This document shows, piece after piece, positions 12,610 to 25,582 of a stretch of DNA of 64,000 nucleotides. The DNA is taken from the NCBI RefSeq assembly GCF_018873765.1, contig NC_057919.1:64846984-64910983 (forward strand). Reading direction: 5' to 3'. This DNA comes from Telopea speciosissima. Taxonomy: Eukaryota; Streptophyta; Magnoliopsida; Proteales; Proteaceae. The number at the start of each line of letters is the position of its first letter. Position 1 is the stretch's first letter. The notes under the pieces are model-generated. The model saw nothing but the letters and a program-made list of their open reading frames with translations, did no database searches and was not told where the DNA came from. The position numbers were made by a program, and so were the translations under genes.

Positions 12610-13164
12610 TAGAGATGCCGACATGACAACAGGCTGATGATTTTTTTTATTCAACAACTACGATTAAAAAGTGAAAAAATAAACGACTCCCATTAAGCTG
12701 TTGCGTTTAACAAAAATACCAGTGACTCTAATTTCTTAACTTTCAACTGTTTCAATTCAGACCAATGATCGGGATTCGGGAGAGGGCAAATCTAATAAGC
12801 GGGACCCACTTCCTGGGGCCGGCATTTCATCGAGAATAGCGATTACTCCTTCGCTCGCCTCCTCCGATGCAAGTTCCAACTTCCAACTACTCAAATCATA
12901 ATAAGATCGATGTAACAAAGCAAGTTCACCAACCCACCCCTCTCTACCTTTCTATCTCTTCCTCCACCCCCTCGTTCAGCGCCGGAGTTTGGTGAGCCTA
13001 ATCGTCTCTCAATTGCCACTTCCCAAATCAGCAAATCAGCCTTCTTTTTTAATTCTCCCCAGACCTCCTTACCTCCGCCTTCTCACTTCCTATATTCAGA
13101 TTCCGTGAGAGAATCAGAATTCGGATTGAAATTGAGGGGAATTGAGGGGAATTGAGTGTCAGTC

Positions 13165-16100
13165 ATGGCGAGGAAGAAGATTAGAGAGTACGATTCGAAG
13201 AGGATTCTCAAGGAGCACTTGAAGAAACTTGCTGGGATCCAGCTCGAGATCTGTTCTGCTCAGGTAATGCTTCTTTTAATCCCCTCGACGGCTCGAGCTT
13301 TGAGTTTCATACTTGCTGGACTTGCTTTTCCCATTTTCGGTCAGAAATGGCCGTGTAGTAGTAGTAGTTTCCAGTAACGGGAAGATCGGTGTTTTCTTAA
13401 ATTTTCGTTTTATCTAAATTTTGAATCTGCTTTATGTCTCGGGCTTAATTTATCCATTGACCTGTTCTGTCGTCTTTGCTTTCGAATGATTAATTTTGTG
13501 AAGAGAACGAGAATTCGTACTTCTTCGCCGAGAATCGTGTCCCGATGGAACGCTTACGAATTTATGCTTCTCAAGCCACTGTGTTTTCTTCTAGTTATTA
13601 CTGTCTTCTTTATTGTTTCTCCAGTGCAAATGTCTTCCTCTAGGTGTTCTGATTGTAAAAGAGAAGGAAGCCTCCCTTGATTACAGCTGTTACTCAATTT
13701 TATTCTGTAGAGACTTTATTGATCTGAAGAATTTTCACCTATTGTCTTTCTGTGAAAGATTTGTTAAAAATTGTGTGTTTTTTATTTTAGGTGACGGAAT
13801 CCACAGACTTCGCTGAGCTAACGAACAAAGAGCCATGGCTTTCGTCCACAAGATTAGTTGTGAAGCCTGACATGTTGTTCGGGAAGCGTGGAAAGAGTGG
13901 TCTGGTAGCTCTGAATTTAGATATGGCCCAAGTTGCATGTTTCGTGAAAGAACGCCTTGGCGTGGAGGTGATTCCTGAATTAACATTACCTGCACTTGCT
14001 CATTTCTGTTTCTGTAATTGCACTCGCTTTACATCTAAATTGGTTACTTCTTTAGGTTGAGATGGGCGGATGCAAGGCTCCAATAACCACATTCATTGTT
14101 GAACCATTTGTTCCCCATGAGCAAGAATATTACCTCTCTATTGTATCTGAGAGGCTTGGCTGCACCATTAGCTTCTCAGAGTGTGGTGGTATTGAAATTG
14201 AGGAAAACTGGGACAAGGTAAGTTGGTCATCAAAAGGATATTTGAAGTTGGGATTTTCCCTATTTTTCATTCATTTGTTGCTCCAGTTATGTGATCCCAT
14301 GTTGACTTTTGTTTCCATGTTGGACTGTATAGGTTAAGACAATATTCCTCCCCTCTGAGAAGCCTATGACATCTGAGGCATGTGCTCCACTAATAGCCAC
14401 ACTTCCCTTGGAGGTATATTTTATTTCTCTCATGGCCTATTGCATTGTTCATATTGTTCGTGTTATGGTATCTAGATTGTATCATGCATTATACATTTGC
14501 TCAAATATTTGACAATCCAAACTGCTGTGAAAGTTGATAATTAAATTGGATCAGATAGGGAGGTTTAATTGGGTAACATGGGAATTGCTTCTGTTTATCT
14601 CCCGTGTAATTCCCATGGGTAGTAGGAAACATCCATCTAAAACTGTGGTGTTGAGTTCAAATGAAACATAAAAACAAAAATTTTATTGTCATCGCAAGAA
14701 TCCAATCTGACTACTCGTGTTAAGCATTCTCATTATTTATTTTTAAGCTACCCTGAACTGATAGGAGTTTTTACTCCCACAATCTAAGCATAATGTAATA
14801 TGAATTTAGAGTTTATTTATGTATTCTTATTATAAGCATGACTTTGTGTCTTATTCTACATGGGATGGGTGTGGGTGTGGGCATGTGTGTAGGAGTAAGA
14901 TCCATCTGAATATTAAATCTTTGATTTGGGAGATTCGGCTAATATGGATTGAACTGGATTTATACACACAGCAATCTTTTTTCATATAATTTTCAATTAA
15001 GAAAGCAAATAAATAATTTGGATGCACTCATGATTCATATCTGAAATTGTGAACATGTAGCAATAAAAATATGCAATTATGAACTAGCAAGATAGCAATA
15101 AGAACTCTTAACGATACTATTTAAGCCGAATGAGCATGGATTTTCATAATTCAAATCCACAGTTTATGTTGACTGCATGTGCATATAATAGTTATATACT
15201 CCATCCAGAAGAAAGTAAAATTCAAACTGGTATGGATTTGGAAGACCATACTCATGCATCTGGAAACTTGTTTTAATGGTTCATTACCTCTGAAAATTTT
15301 TCTTATGTTTAATATTTTAACCACCCATGTAGATCAGCGAGCAGATATTTGAGGCACCAAAAAGGAAGATAAGTGAAAAAAGGCTTTAAGGAAAAATTCA
15401 ATTGTTTTAACAGGTCAAAATCTTTTATTTTGACTTCTAGCCTTCCTCCCATCCTGCTATCCAAGAGTTTCCCATTGTTATTAGGTGTCCAGATACTGTA
15501 CAAAATGGATGCCAACAAAAACAATTTTTAACAGAACAATAGAACCGTCGCTTTATTATTGTTAACTCATGCTTTTTCTTTTTATCACACATATGGCTAG
15601 GTTAATGCTATTTGATTGCATCATCGTGTTGTTTACCTGACATAGGTGCGAGGGAAAATTGGAGACTTTATAAAGGGTGTATTTGCTGTCTTTCAAGGTA
15701 AGCTTAACTTTGCGATGAATAACTTAGTTTAGGATATTTTCTTGTGCATTTTGCATTTCAAAACAGATAATTGACATTTCATATCTTTTTTGAAAGGGAG
15801 GTTTTACTCTTGATCTTTCTTCTTTCATCTTTTTTACTTGAAATTATTACATTATAGTTCACATATTTTTCTGGGCCCTTGTGTTATTTTTACGGGAATT
15901 TCTTGCTGAGTTTCAATGTTGACATTGTCAGCTTCAATCTTACTGATTATTCTCTGCACAGATCTGGACTTCTCTTTCCTAGAGATGAATCCCTTCACAT
16001 TGGTGAATGGGGAGCCATACCCATTGGATATGAGAGGAGAATTGGATGATACTGCTGCCTTTAAGAACTTTAAAAAGTATGCATATATTACTTTTTTAAG

Positions 16101-19100
16101 ATTTACTAGATACAGATTGTATTGTACAATTTTTTTTTTGGAGGGGGGGGGGATTAATAGAGTGTATTGTACATTCATAATTAACAAACGTGTCTCTTTG
16201 CAGGTGGGGAAACATAGAGTTCCCATTGCCTTTTGGTAGAGTTCTGAGCCCTACAGAAAGCTTTATTCATTCATTGGATGAAAAGGTAGCCATGTTCACA
16301 TGCTAACTCATATTTTGAATATTTGCTAAAATTTTATCTTACTAGGTGCTCTTGATGCTATTACTTACATCCTTAACTATCACCAATGAAATATTAAGGG
16401 AGAAGGCTTGGATAGAAAACATTGTGGCAAGCCCTCCCCCAGATCCACATGGAAACAGCCTACAAAAGAGGGAGGATTAAGTCTTTTTTTTTTTTTTTGG
16501 TAATAGAGGTTAATTCTCAGGCATCAACGCAAAATGAACATGGTCTTTCTGCCATATCTCCGGAGACAGTTCTTTCATTATTTTCAACATGTCCAATTCG
16601 ATTCCAAATGATTATTTGTTCGTGGGTGGGGTAATGAGTGGGCATGCTTGATCACTCATTTTTGATCTTGCTTATTTGAATGTCTTCTATATCCTAATGT
16701 TGGAAGACTCATTAACAGAGTCATGTTGACATGGAGATGAAGAAATTCCTTAATTTGGAAGATAGGAAGGCTTGATTATATTGTAATATCTTAGCTACTG
16801 CTAGGGATGTAAGGGGGTTGGATATGGAGTGAATATACCTATATCCATACTCAGCCCGAATATTTAACCACATATCTGTTATTCAGCTAAGTATCTGATG
16901 GATGTGAAACCACTTGATCTATATTGGTCTTGTTGAGTATCCAAATGCAGATCTGGTTAACAGTTATCTGATTAAACTGACTGGACTCAACTAAGTGTTA
17001 TCCCAGTTAGATGAAGCCAGCTACATGAACTCATGGTTCACCTTTCAGCGTTATTCAGCGTCATATTTCTTGTCAATCCTAAGTCATGCATGTCTTTTCT
17101 CACCACTTCTCCCAGATTCATTAGTCATGCATGTCTTTTCTTACCACTTCGCTCAGATTCATTTTAGGTTTTTCGTTCACTTCTTGTTCTTTTATCTCTG
17201 CTAAACTGCCCAGAGATTTTATCAGCAAATATTATGCGCAAAATATTATATTCCTGCATAAATAACTCTTATCCGCATGCGGAATTTGACAGCAGAACAA
17301 AACCAAGAAAATAACAATTACTTCTTATGTGCACATTAATGCGAAAATCTTAGATCCAACAGTGCTTCTTCTTCCACTGAATCCTCCAGATCCACTATGA
17401 TCCTTGACCAACAAAGCCAGTCCGGTAATGCACATCCAAACCCACTGTGGGTTTGCAGCACAAAACCCCTATGAGGGAAAAGGAAGAAAAGAATATTGCC
17501 TTTAGTTCCAAGTGAAATAAATATTTCTAACTGGAAACAAGGTAGAAAGTATAGAGGGAACAAGGGCTTTAATAAACAACAGCAGATCAGAGAAAAAGGA
17601 GCAAATGAATGATGAATCTAATGAGGAGCAGTGATGCAGGGCATCCTATTGGCCCACAATGCCCAGCCCAACTGAGAATTAATGTGTGCAGGCCTAAGCC
17701 TGGCCAGCAATAGTAGGCCTAGCCGATGGCTAGTCCTCCTGGGGCTAGGACTAGATCAGACCACTCTTAATCCACCTTTCTTAGCCTTCCTTATTCCCGT
17801 CTTTTGAGTTTTCCTAAAGTGGCCTTATTATATTGTGGCTAAGTCCTATGACTTCCCCCTCCCTAGATTGTATTTAAGACCATGTAAGGCTGATCTATAA
17901 AGCCACAACAGAATTTAGGCATTTATGGTTGTAACCTAAAGTCAATTATGGTTATAACCTAAAGTCATTTGTGGCATTTATGGTTGTAACCTAAAATCAT
18001 TTGTGACATTTATGGTTGTAACCACCTAAAGTCAATTGTGGTTATAACCATAAATGCCTAAATACTGATGTGGTTTTATAGATCAGCCTTACATGGTATT
18101 AAATGCAATTTAGGGAGGTGGGAAGTCATAGGACTTAGCCACAATATAATAAAGCCACTTTAGGGGAAACTCAATAGACAGGAATAAAGAAGGCTAGGGA
18201 AGGTGGATTAAGAGTGGTCTGATCTAGTCCTAGCCCTTGGAGGGCTAGCCGATGGCTAGGCCTGCTGTTGCTGACCAGGCTTAGACCTGCGCACATAAGT
18301 TCTCAATTGGGCTGGGCTTTGTGGGCCTATAGGTGCCCTGCATCAAGCAGCACAACTAACACAAGAGTAACCGGAAGCACCTGACTGGGAAGAGGACATC
18401 CATGAATTGCAGCCAGCCCTCCTGTTCCATACCTACCATTGGACCATGCCGGCACTGGTGATCCTTTTAATGGATGGAATCAGAGTTGTTTGAGCAGCGG
18501 GCTTCCATGGAGCAATCTCTACTGTTCCATGCCATCCCTTTCTGCTCAGTTCTAGTGAGGAACTGTAGCACTCAGAGATAAGAAGAGGGTTTCACATGTT
18601 GCGCCGGCTGCTGTGGTTGAGTTTCAGCGAAAGCCCTCCTCTCCTAAGCTTCTCCTTTTTAGTCAACTTAGGGTTTTGCAATAGCCAAGAGAGAAAAGGG
18701 AATCTCTATGTATTTGATTTGTTCTAATTACTTGATTCCCCAATTACCATTAATAAACTACTAAAATTATACTATGGTAAATGAGTAAAAATTGGGGCAG
18801 TAGAAGAAATCTACATATGATTTATTGCTACACATTTGTTAATATATAAGAAAATAATTGAGTTGGATGTTAGCTGGATCAGCGATGGGTGTATTGGATA
18901 TTTGACTGATTAATGAGGACATCTTTAATAATCGACCTGGATTTTAAGCAGATTGGATATTAATGTATCCAAATCCAAGTTAATCAGAAGGAATATGAAT
19001 TCAGACCTGGATAAGCTTCAGCTCATTGAGAGCCCAAGCTACCACAAGCCTGTATTTTGCGATATAAGAACTGTAATAGTTATTAAGAAACTTGACGCAT

Positions 19101-20745
19101 GAAGCATGCCATTTCAAGTTAAGATTGGATGTTAAGACATAAAAGTTCTTTATCAGCTACCATCCTTTCCCCTCCTACCTCAGGCACCACAAGCTATCAG
19201 GAATTAGTAAGTTAAGATTTGAATCATAAACGTGCCCATTTTCAAGACACTCTCAGGTCTGCCTTAATGATGATGAATATATTTTCTTATGTTAACCATT
19301 TTCTTACAAACACATCATTCTGGTATTGTCAATCTAATCTAGGTTCAATTTTAGAAGCTGGAGCCTGCCTCCACTACTGCAGGAGCAAATTGCTTATTAA
19401 TAAATCTGTGTTATATTCCAGACAAGTGCATCCTTGAAGTTCACTGTTTTGAACCCTAAGGGGCGTATTTGGACTATGGTAGCCGGTGGTGGAGCAAGTG
19501 TTATTTATGCTGACACTGTAAGTATAACTGCTTCTAAAAATTTGCTGTGCTTCTTTCTACGAGTATGCTTGCTTACTGTAACCGTGTTCTAAGCTTGTAA
19601 CCGTGTTCTAAGCTTCAGTGCAATGTATTGGCGTTCTGATTTTTTTATCTTGCTCATAGTGCTTGGAGATCAAATCTCTTGTTGCTAAACCTCAAATTTT
19701 TGGGGTTTTTTTTTTAATTTTTTATGTTTATTAGGTTGGAGACTTGGGTTATGCATCAGAGCTTGGCAACTATGCAGAGTATAGTGGAGCTCCAAATGAG
19801 GAGGAGGTATTACAGTATGCCAGAGTTGTTATCGATGTAAGAACTTGTCAATTTTGGCTTACTAGAAACTTTGTAGCTTCTTTCTTGAATGACTTGTCAA
19901 TAATTACTCTTTGAATTTACTGTAGAACCAAGTTGTTATTTTATGATGTTGCAGTGTGCGACTGCAGACCCTGATGGTCGTAAGAGAGCCCTTCTTATCG
20001 GAGGTGGCATAGCTAACTTCACTGATGTGGCTGCTACTTTCAATGGTATCATTCGGGCCCTTCGGGAGAAGGTGGAGTAGAATGATTTTTTCCAACTGCA
20101 GATTTGATGATAACCATTTCTTTTATCCATATTGAAGCGTGTGTTCCTCTGATTTAGGAATCCAAGCTGAAAGCAGCAAGAATGCACATCTATGTTCGAA
20201 GAGGAGGTCCAAACTATGAGACTGGTTTAGTGAAAATGCGAGCCCTGGGTGAGGAACTCGGGGTTCCCCTTGAGGTATGGTGTTTTAGTCTGTTTTTGGG
20301 TATGTAACCACTTTAAGTCAGATGCATTCATTGAAGTTGGACTGTAATTGGGTGAGAGTTCTAAAATTTATGAACAGACACTATGTTGGTGCTGCTAAGC
20401 CTAAAGCTAAAAATGAAAAACTCCTAAGTTGCTTCTTTTCCTCAAAATTTGGAAGTACAAAGCCCTGCTCATGTTTCACTTCCCTTCCTCTCCCCACTGC
20501 CATGGAGCTGAACAAAAGAAGGGAACGAGAGACAGAAATCTTGCTTGTGGGAATAAAAAGCTGGTTTTTTCATACTAATGCCTGAAGTTTTACCTCCAGT
20601 TTGTCTTATTCGTTTTCTAATAATAAGGATTTCAATTTTCCTGACTATGGCTTGACTGTTTACTGATTCATTGTTGCAGGTTTATGGCCCGGAGGCCACA
20701 ATGACTGGAATTTGCAAGCAAGCAATCAACTGCATCATGTCATAA
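13165..20745 (+). CDS. ACLA: ATP-citrate synthase (ATP-citrate lyase) alpha chain
   Basis: Complete twelve-exon gene for the 421-residue alpha subunit of heteromeric plant ATP-citrate lyase. With the beta subunit (not in this window) it converts citrate, CoA and ATP to acetyl-CoA and oxaloacetate in the cytosol. Exons: 13165-13263, 13791-13967, 14056-14217, 14333-14413, 15646-15697, 15962-16076, 16204-16285, 19422-19517, 19735-19836, 19955-20071, 20158-20274, 20680-20745; all GT-AG and in phase. Diagnostic blocks are [13 protein letters not shown] at the start, [16 protein letters not shown] (ATP-grasp region), [92 protein letters not shown] and [15 protein letters not shown]. The length fits plant orthologues (about 423). 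A GTG codon at 13156 is in frame, but ATG 13165 gives the conserved N-terminus. Intron 7 (3.1 kb) is enlarged by a foldback element. Confidence 0.97.
14414..15645 (+). other. ACLA intron 4
   Basis: A 1.2-kb AT-rich intron with no recognised element. The minus-strand open frame at 15309-15524 has no domain and I treat it as chance. Confidence 0.6.
16286..17631 (+). other. ACLA intron 7, left part
   Basis: AT-rich intron. About 16800-16990 (tatccatactcagcccgaat ...) resembles diverged nonautonomous hAT-type sequence. About 17080-17165 holds a two-unit direct repeat (gtcatgcatgtcttttctcacc ... gtcatgcatgtcttttctta) similar to part of the RTE LINE tail at about 38440. Confidence 0.4.
17632..18345. 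mobile_element. 714-bp foldback (long inverted repeat) element in ACLA intron 7
   Basis: A near-palindromic element. The left arm begins TGATGCAGGGCATCCTATTG and the right arm, reverse-complemented, TGATGCAGGGCACCTATAGG. Pairing continues for about 300 bp per arm: ccgatggctag, agaccactcttaatccacc, actaagtcctatgacttcc-like and aggctgatctataaa blocks occur inverted on both sides. The centre (about 17930-18060) holds several tandem copies of an atttatggttgtaacctaaa unit. Flanking direct repeats AGCAG (17627-17631 and 18346-18350) are a candidate 5-bp target duplication. No coding capacity. A transcript of the ACLA intron would carry a very long hairpin. Confidence 0.78.
18346..19421 (+). other. 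ACLA intron 7, right part
   Basis: AT-rich intron without a supported gene. About 18880-19020 (ggatgttagctggatcagc ... tggatattaatgtatccaaa) resembles the diverged hAT-type sequence at 16800-16990. Confidence 0.35.
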
Positions 20746-21205
20746 ATCTCATTCCCTGTTCAGTGACCTTTGAACAATGTTTGTCAACCAAGTAATCTCA
20801 AGGCTTGGTTTTAAAAGGGCAATCTGGATATAGTTGCTGCGGAATTAGCACTATATATTTCCGAGTTTTGACCATTTACTCCAAGGGGGTTTGTTTTTTT
20901 TGGCTTTTAAAGAGTTGATTTCTGTGCACTAGTGGCTATCATGATGTTTACCTCTTGAACTTAGCATATGCAATATGGTGACAGTAACTACAAAACCTTA
21001 TGCTCTCCAACTTGGTCATGGTGACACCAAAAAACAAGTTAATAACATGGACTTCAGGTCCAGAATTTGTATAATTCGGGAATTAAATTGCTCTTATTGG
21101 TTTCTTGATATTTTTTGTGCCAAATGTAGTTTGACATGAATCTTTTGTTTGCACTAATGGTATTGAAAGGTAGAGTAATAGTGAGAAACTGAGAATATAA
21201 TATAA

Positions 21206-21340
21206 GGGACGATGTTCTCTGTACTGCAGCGCAGCCTGTGCCCAGGCACATGGGGTGGGTGCAATGACCATCCTGCCCCCTGCACAGACTGCCCATGTGC
21301 CTGGGCACAGGCTGCGTTGTGGCACAGAGAACATTCTCCC
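21206..21340. mobile_element. 135-bp palindromic MITE, copy 1, with 9-bp target duplication
   Basis: Both ends read GGGA(C/G)(G/A)ATGTTCTCTGT when read inward, and the arms pair through gcagcctgtgcccaggcaca, so almost the whole element folds on itself. It is flanked by perfect 9-bp direct repeats ATAATATAA (21197-21205 and 21341-21349). The 9-bp duplication suggests a Mutator-like mobiliser. A second copy of exactly the same length is at 39126-39260. It lies about 0.46 kb downstream of the ACLA stop codon. Confidence 0.82.
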
Positions 21341-21740
21341 ATAATATAATAAGCCAAGATGATGGTCATACCAAAGGATGTCCATAGATAGGCTAATTAG
21401 TTGATGCAGACTTGCACGTTAGTAAAATGATGAAGCTGAGGCTACTGAAGTGTTAAAAGCATAGCCTTGGGGAAAATCACTGAAGGGGCGAGATCTATTG
21501 TCCTATCCCAAGTCATTACCATTTGCAAGTACTGCACAATGAACCTTAACGGTAGGGCTATCCATCAAACCTGCCCCTCTGTAGTTACATTTGGCCTTCA
21601 AGGTTTCCTCCTTCGTTGCTCTGTTTTCATGGTCCATGTTGGTTTATTATGGGAACTGGCAATTTGGTTGACCTCATTAGTGTTTGGGAAGCTACAATCA
21701 AAGATTAAGACACTGGTGCTCTTACTATGAACTATGGAGT

Positions 21741-22075
21741 GTAAGGATGTCAAACGGTCGGTTTGGTCCGGTTTCGATCAGTTTTTTCACATATCAGTTC
21801 AGTCTGGTTTTGGGCCCGATAAAGAATCCGATCTACAAAATCCAATCTGAAATCAAGAACTTCGGTACAGTTGATTTCAGGCTGTTGTCGGTTTCTTCTA
21901 TCAATCCCTTATTGGTGTGATTTGTTTTATTGTGTTTTCGGTCTTTGCTGATTTTGGTCTATTGGTCTATCAGGTCGGTTTTGGTCTTTTAACAATTTCT
22001 AAAAATCAAAACTAAGATTGAACTAATAAGAAATTTGGTCAGTTGAGTCGGATCGGTCTTATTTCTGACCCCCTT
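21741..22075. mobile_element. probable hAT-like nonautonomous element
   Basis: Starts aaggatgtcaaacggtcgg and ends gacccccttaatt, with the ggtcggttttggtc-type subterminal motifs usual for AGGGTGTCAAA-type plant MITEs. No convincing 8-bp target duplication was found, so the limits are approximate. Confidence 0.45.
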
Positions 22076-22671
22076 AATTGGAGTTGAATGAATTTGGTTC
22101 ATTCAAATGTGAAGGAAATTCATTGTAAAGACCTTTGTGGGGGGGGGGGGGGGGGGGCCTTCCACCTTTATTGATCTCTTTTTTGGCCACATGTTAGTCC
22201 CAACAACCAATTGCAAACATTTTATCTTTGTCATCATCCAACATCACATGAATCTTTCTAGGAGTCATGCTTCACTAGAATGTTTATACGGAACCAATTT
22301 GCTCTTCTTCTTTTTTCAAGTCCCTCAAGCTTCCAATGCATCAAAGGATTGGTAGGGTGGGCCTTGATTGGGGGCCATCAGTCATGGCATGCAAACATCT
22401 GCTTCAATGGCATAAAAGTAAATATAAATACAATTTCTCAGACCTAGACAGGACATCCAAATGAACCAGTTGACCCAAACACCTAGGAGACTTATATTGT
22501 CCCCACTCAACTCCATTTTTTTTTAGATGGAAACCAAAAAAAAAAATCAAAAGGAAAAATAATGTTACTTGGTCGTGTGGCTCGTGTGACACAGAAGTAC
22601 ATATGAAATTCTATGATATAACATCCACACTTTCATTGCGGAATCATACCAACATTCTTCTACATCCTAGC
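22076..22671. other. intergenic with a 19-base G run
   Basis: Contains a mononucleotide G run at 22139-22157. No gene recognised. Confidence 0.5.
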
Positions 22672-23110
22672 TTTGATACCAATGAAGTGTCACAGTCCAC
22701 GGTAAGCCCCACATGCCATGATACTGTCCGTTTTGGTTAAGATTTGCCACACAACTTTAAAATGCGACGTATCATGTGAAGATTGGCTGCCACTTATATA
22801 GACATTTCCATGACTAAGGCACTACCGATGTGGGATTAAATTCCATGGCACAACAAAAGTATCGTGTGGCCCCATGGAAAGGCAAAAATCGCACCTAGGG
22901 CGATGCTTGCGTGCGCACTCCCATTGGCCAACACATGTGTGTTGGCTCTAGAGGCCCAGCCAGTGATCTCTTTCTCAAAATAAAAATAGAAAGGTGCATA
23001 CGACATCCTATCATGTATAACAATACCTAAGTTCAAAGAGCGGGCTTTCATCACAGTCCTACATGCAACAAACATAACCAAATTATCTTTAACCTCCTAT
23101 ATGCAACAAA
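22672..23110 (-). mobile_element. LTR retrotransposon fragment (primer-binding site plus LTR), minus strand
   Basis: At about 22671-22682 the plus strand reads gctttgatacca, the reverse complement of TGGTATCAAAGC, a typical initiator-Met tRNA primer-binding site. It adjoins ...gaagtgtcacagtccac, the expected LTR end. The LTR would extend rightward. The far LTR boundary was not located, and no gag-pol coding is visible. Confidence 0.35.
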
Positions 23111-23639
23111 CATAACCAAGTTATCTTTAACCTAAATATGGACATCCATAAGTTTAAACAAAAATGACACATCCAAAAGAAACTTAAATAACTCCATTAG
23201 CCACCCATTCTACAATCCCTGAGTCAGCCATCTAACCAAAACCTTATCTAATCCACACTTCTACTTGATGGAATCCTTGTCTCAGTGCTTGTTGTATCCT
23301 TTGCAAAGTGATTGTGACCTTTGGTACCGATAGGTTCCCTTAATTTCCACAATGTATCATAATAGAGTGAAATTTAAATTTATAAAGAACAATTGAAGCT
23401 CATCCAATTATAGATGTACTGGAGGGAAAAACAACATCACATATCCATATGGGCGTAACCTCTAAAGGCACAATCAAGTAACCTTTTAGAGACATGCTCC
23501 CCACACCCCATAATAAGGGCTAGAGTTGGCACTTAAACAGAGAAACAAGGGAAAGATGAAACCCACTGATTAACAGTGCTGATCACCACATAAGGAGAAA
23601 TGGGGAGATTTTATGCACACAATTATTCTAAAATAATCA

Positions 23640-25430
23640 TAAATAATAGAGCGTAATGATAATCACATACATTATATGAATTTTATCAAAGTAAGACAGA
23701 GCAGGATCATAAATCAAAGATACAACAATATCAATAATAGAAGCAACTTGAAAGTATTTGGTAGTAACCCTAATGGCCCAGCAAACCAAATAAGCATAGA
23801 AAAATGACAAGAAAAAAACAAGTGCCACAATGATTCATTAGGTTGTCTACATAATGGACAACAAGAAGTTAAAGGAAGAAAATTCTTAAGTTTGTCACCC
23901 ATCGCAATACCATAACACAAAACTTTCTAAAAGAATACTTTATATCTAAGGAGGACCTTAAGTTTCCAAAAAACCGACTTTGTTGAGATATATTAGAACC
24001 AAACTCAAACACCCCTTGAGTAGTAGTGACTTCAATCCTGAAAAAGGGACAAAACCAACTGGAAGAGTTCAATAATTGATTAAATAGGAATTTGATCAAT
24101 GGCCTTAGCAAGGTGGGAGAGACAAATTGAAAAGATCAACCTATGATTCCATTCCGCTTTCCACAATAACTAATTCACTTTGACTAAAACACTGAATTCG
24201 ATAATAAGAATGAGGACTTTACCAAAAAAAAAAAAAACAGATAATAAGAATGAAGAAACATAAATCCCTTAAGAGAAAACACCTAATAATCATCCCAAAT
24301 AGACAGTGTGGAGCCTTTGACTACCTTAAGACACACTAAGTTTTTCAACAAAAGAAGGGTTAAGACAATACTTGGCCAAATAAGAGAATCTTTTTTCTTC
24401 AAAGTACGAGGATCAAGAAGAGATAAACTATTAAAATATCTAACTTTTAAGATTTGAGGCCTTAAATCATTAGTATTAATTAACAGCCTCCAAGCTAACT
24501 TAACCAATAAAAGTTTGTTGTGGAGCTCACTACCGCTAAATCCCAACCCTCCATAATCCCTAAGTTGACACAATCGACCTCATGAGATAAACGACCCATC
24601 TATACGGTGATCCTAGAACTGACTTTGTCTCTCGATCAACGGGGAACCAAAAATAAAATCAAAAGCTTAGATGCTGGTGGGTATATAACCATAAGCCGGT
24701 AGAAAGGCAACAAAGAAGACAACACTGACTTTTCAACAGAGGCTAGAATTTCCATAAGAACCGTATGTCGGGTAATTTCTTTGATAGACTCGAAGGCTCA
24801 AAAAGGGGTTGTGAGATTTAGACGAAGGGGAGGGTAATTAAATACTGCCTTATACCTTATAACATGTGGGCATGCCCTCATTTACAACTATGGTGGGTCC
24901 TTTGAGAAGGAAACTTGCTAATTTATCTCAATCGCACTTACCCTCGCTCTATAGTCTCATAATCCTGTGTAGAAGGAACTAGATGATGGAAACAATGTTT
25001 GTCATGCAGACTTGTATTCAGCTAATCCTTATGCATCAGATCCAAATGACAACTCGAACATCCCTCTTGCTGCATTAGCGGACTGATTGATTGGTGAATT
25101 CTGCGAAAGAAAGACAAGATAGTCCAGTTAGAAACAATCATATTCATGCCTACTAAGGAAGGCAACTTTGGGAATTCAGATTATGGTGGGGTCATAAGAT
25201 GGGAATGGCGTTATCATGTGAAAATTTTCTGGTCTGCTCTAGGTACCAAAGATCCAACTACTCTATCTGAAGCCGTCTTCCCCCACCAAAAATGAGCACA
25301 CAATGAATCAAATGTCCTACAACCTAAACTGCTAGTTTTCCCATTCCGAAGGAAGGTATGAGTAACGTTTTGGTTCTTTGGGATTTCTCCAATGAGACTT
25401 AACACTTGATGACCATGAGAAATAGTCAAC
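23640..25430 (-). mobile_element. decayed L1-like LINE (RT end and zf-RVT), minus strand
   Basis: Minus-strand fragments follow the L1 order: CRTFDSLCAHFWWGK (about 25300), then CQLRDYGGLGFSG and LLLVKLAWRLL (about 24500), then a zf-RVT block CCPLCRQPNESLWHLFFSC (about 23840). The frames are broken and spread over 1.8 kb, so this is a fossil. The endonuclease and catalytic RT motif are not recognisable. Its amino acid blocks differ from those of the LINEs at 48-53 kb, suggesting another lineage. Confidence 0.65.
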
Positions 25431-25494
25431 CCAAGACTTGAGGCTAGTTGAGGGCCAGATCAGTTTTCATATAATTGGATGAGTAGCACGAGAA

Positions 25495-25582
25495 GGGAGA
25501 TGGTTCTTTGAGCAAGTGACGTAGAGGAGTGCACCAACAAGATGTGGCAAAACAATATCCTATGGTTTAGAGAACATTTCCC
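25495..25582. mobile_element. short deleted copy of the 55470-type MITE
   Basis: Starts gggagatggttctttgagca and ends agagaacatttccc, inverted ends of the same type as the 165-bp element at 55470-55634. It shares the inner gtgcaccaacaagatgtggc-like segment but is only 88 bp, so its interior is deleted. The flanks match at only 5 of 9 bases. Confidence 0.5.

Noticed and set aside
12031-12617. Six-base AGAGAT duplication with AAGGGTGT ends as alternative boundaries of the 12-kb MITE
   Set aside because: Shifting the ends by one base gives an 8-bp duplication with one mismatch, which fits hAT elements better.
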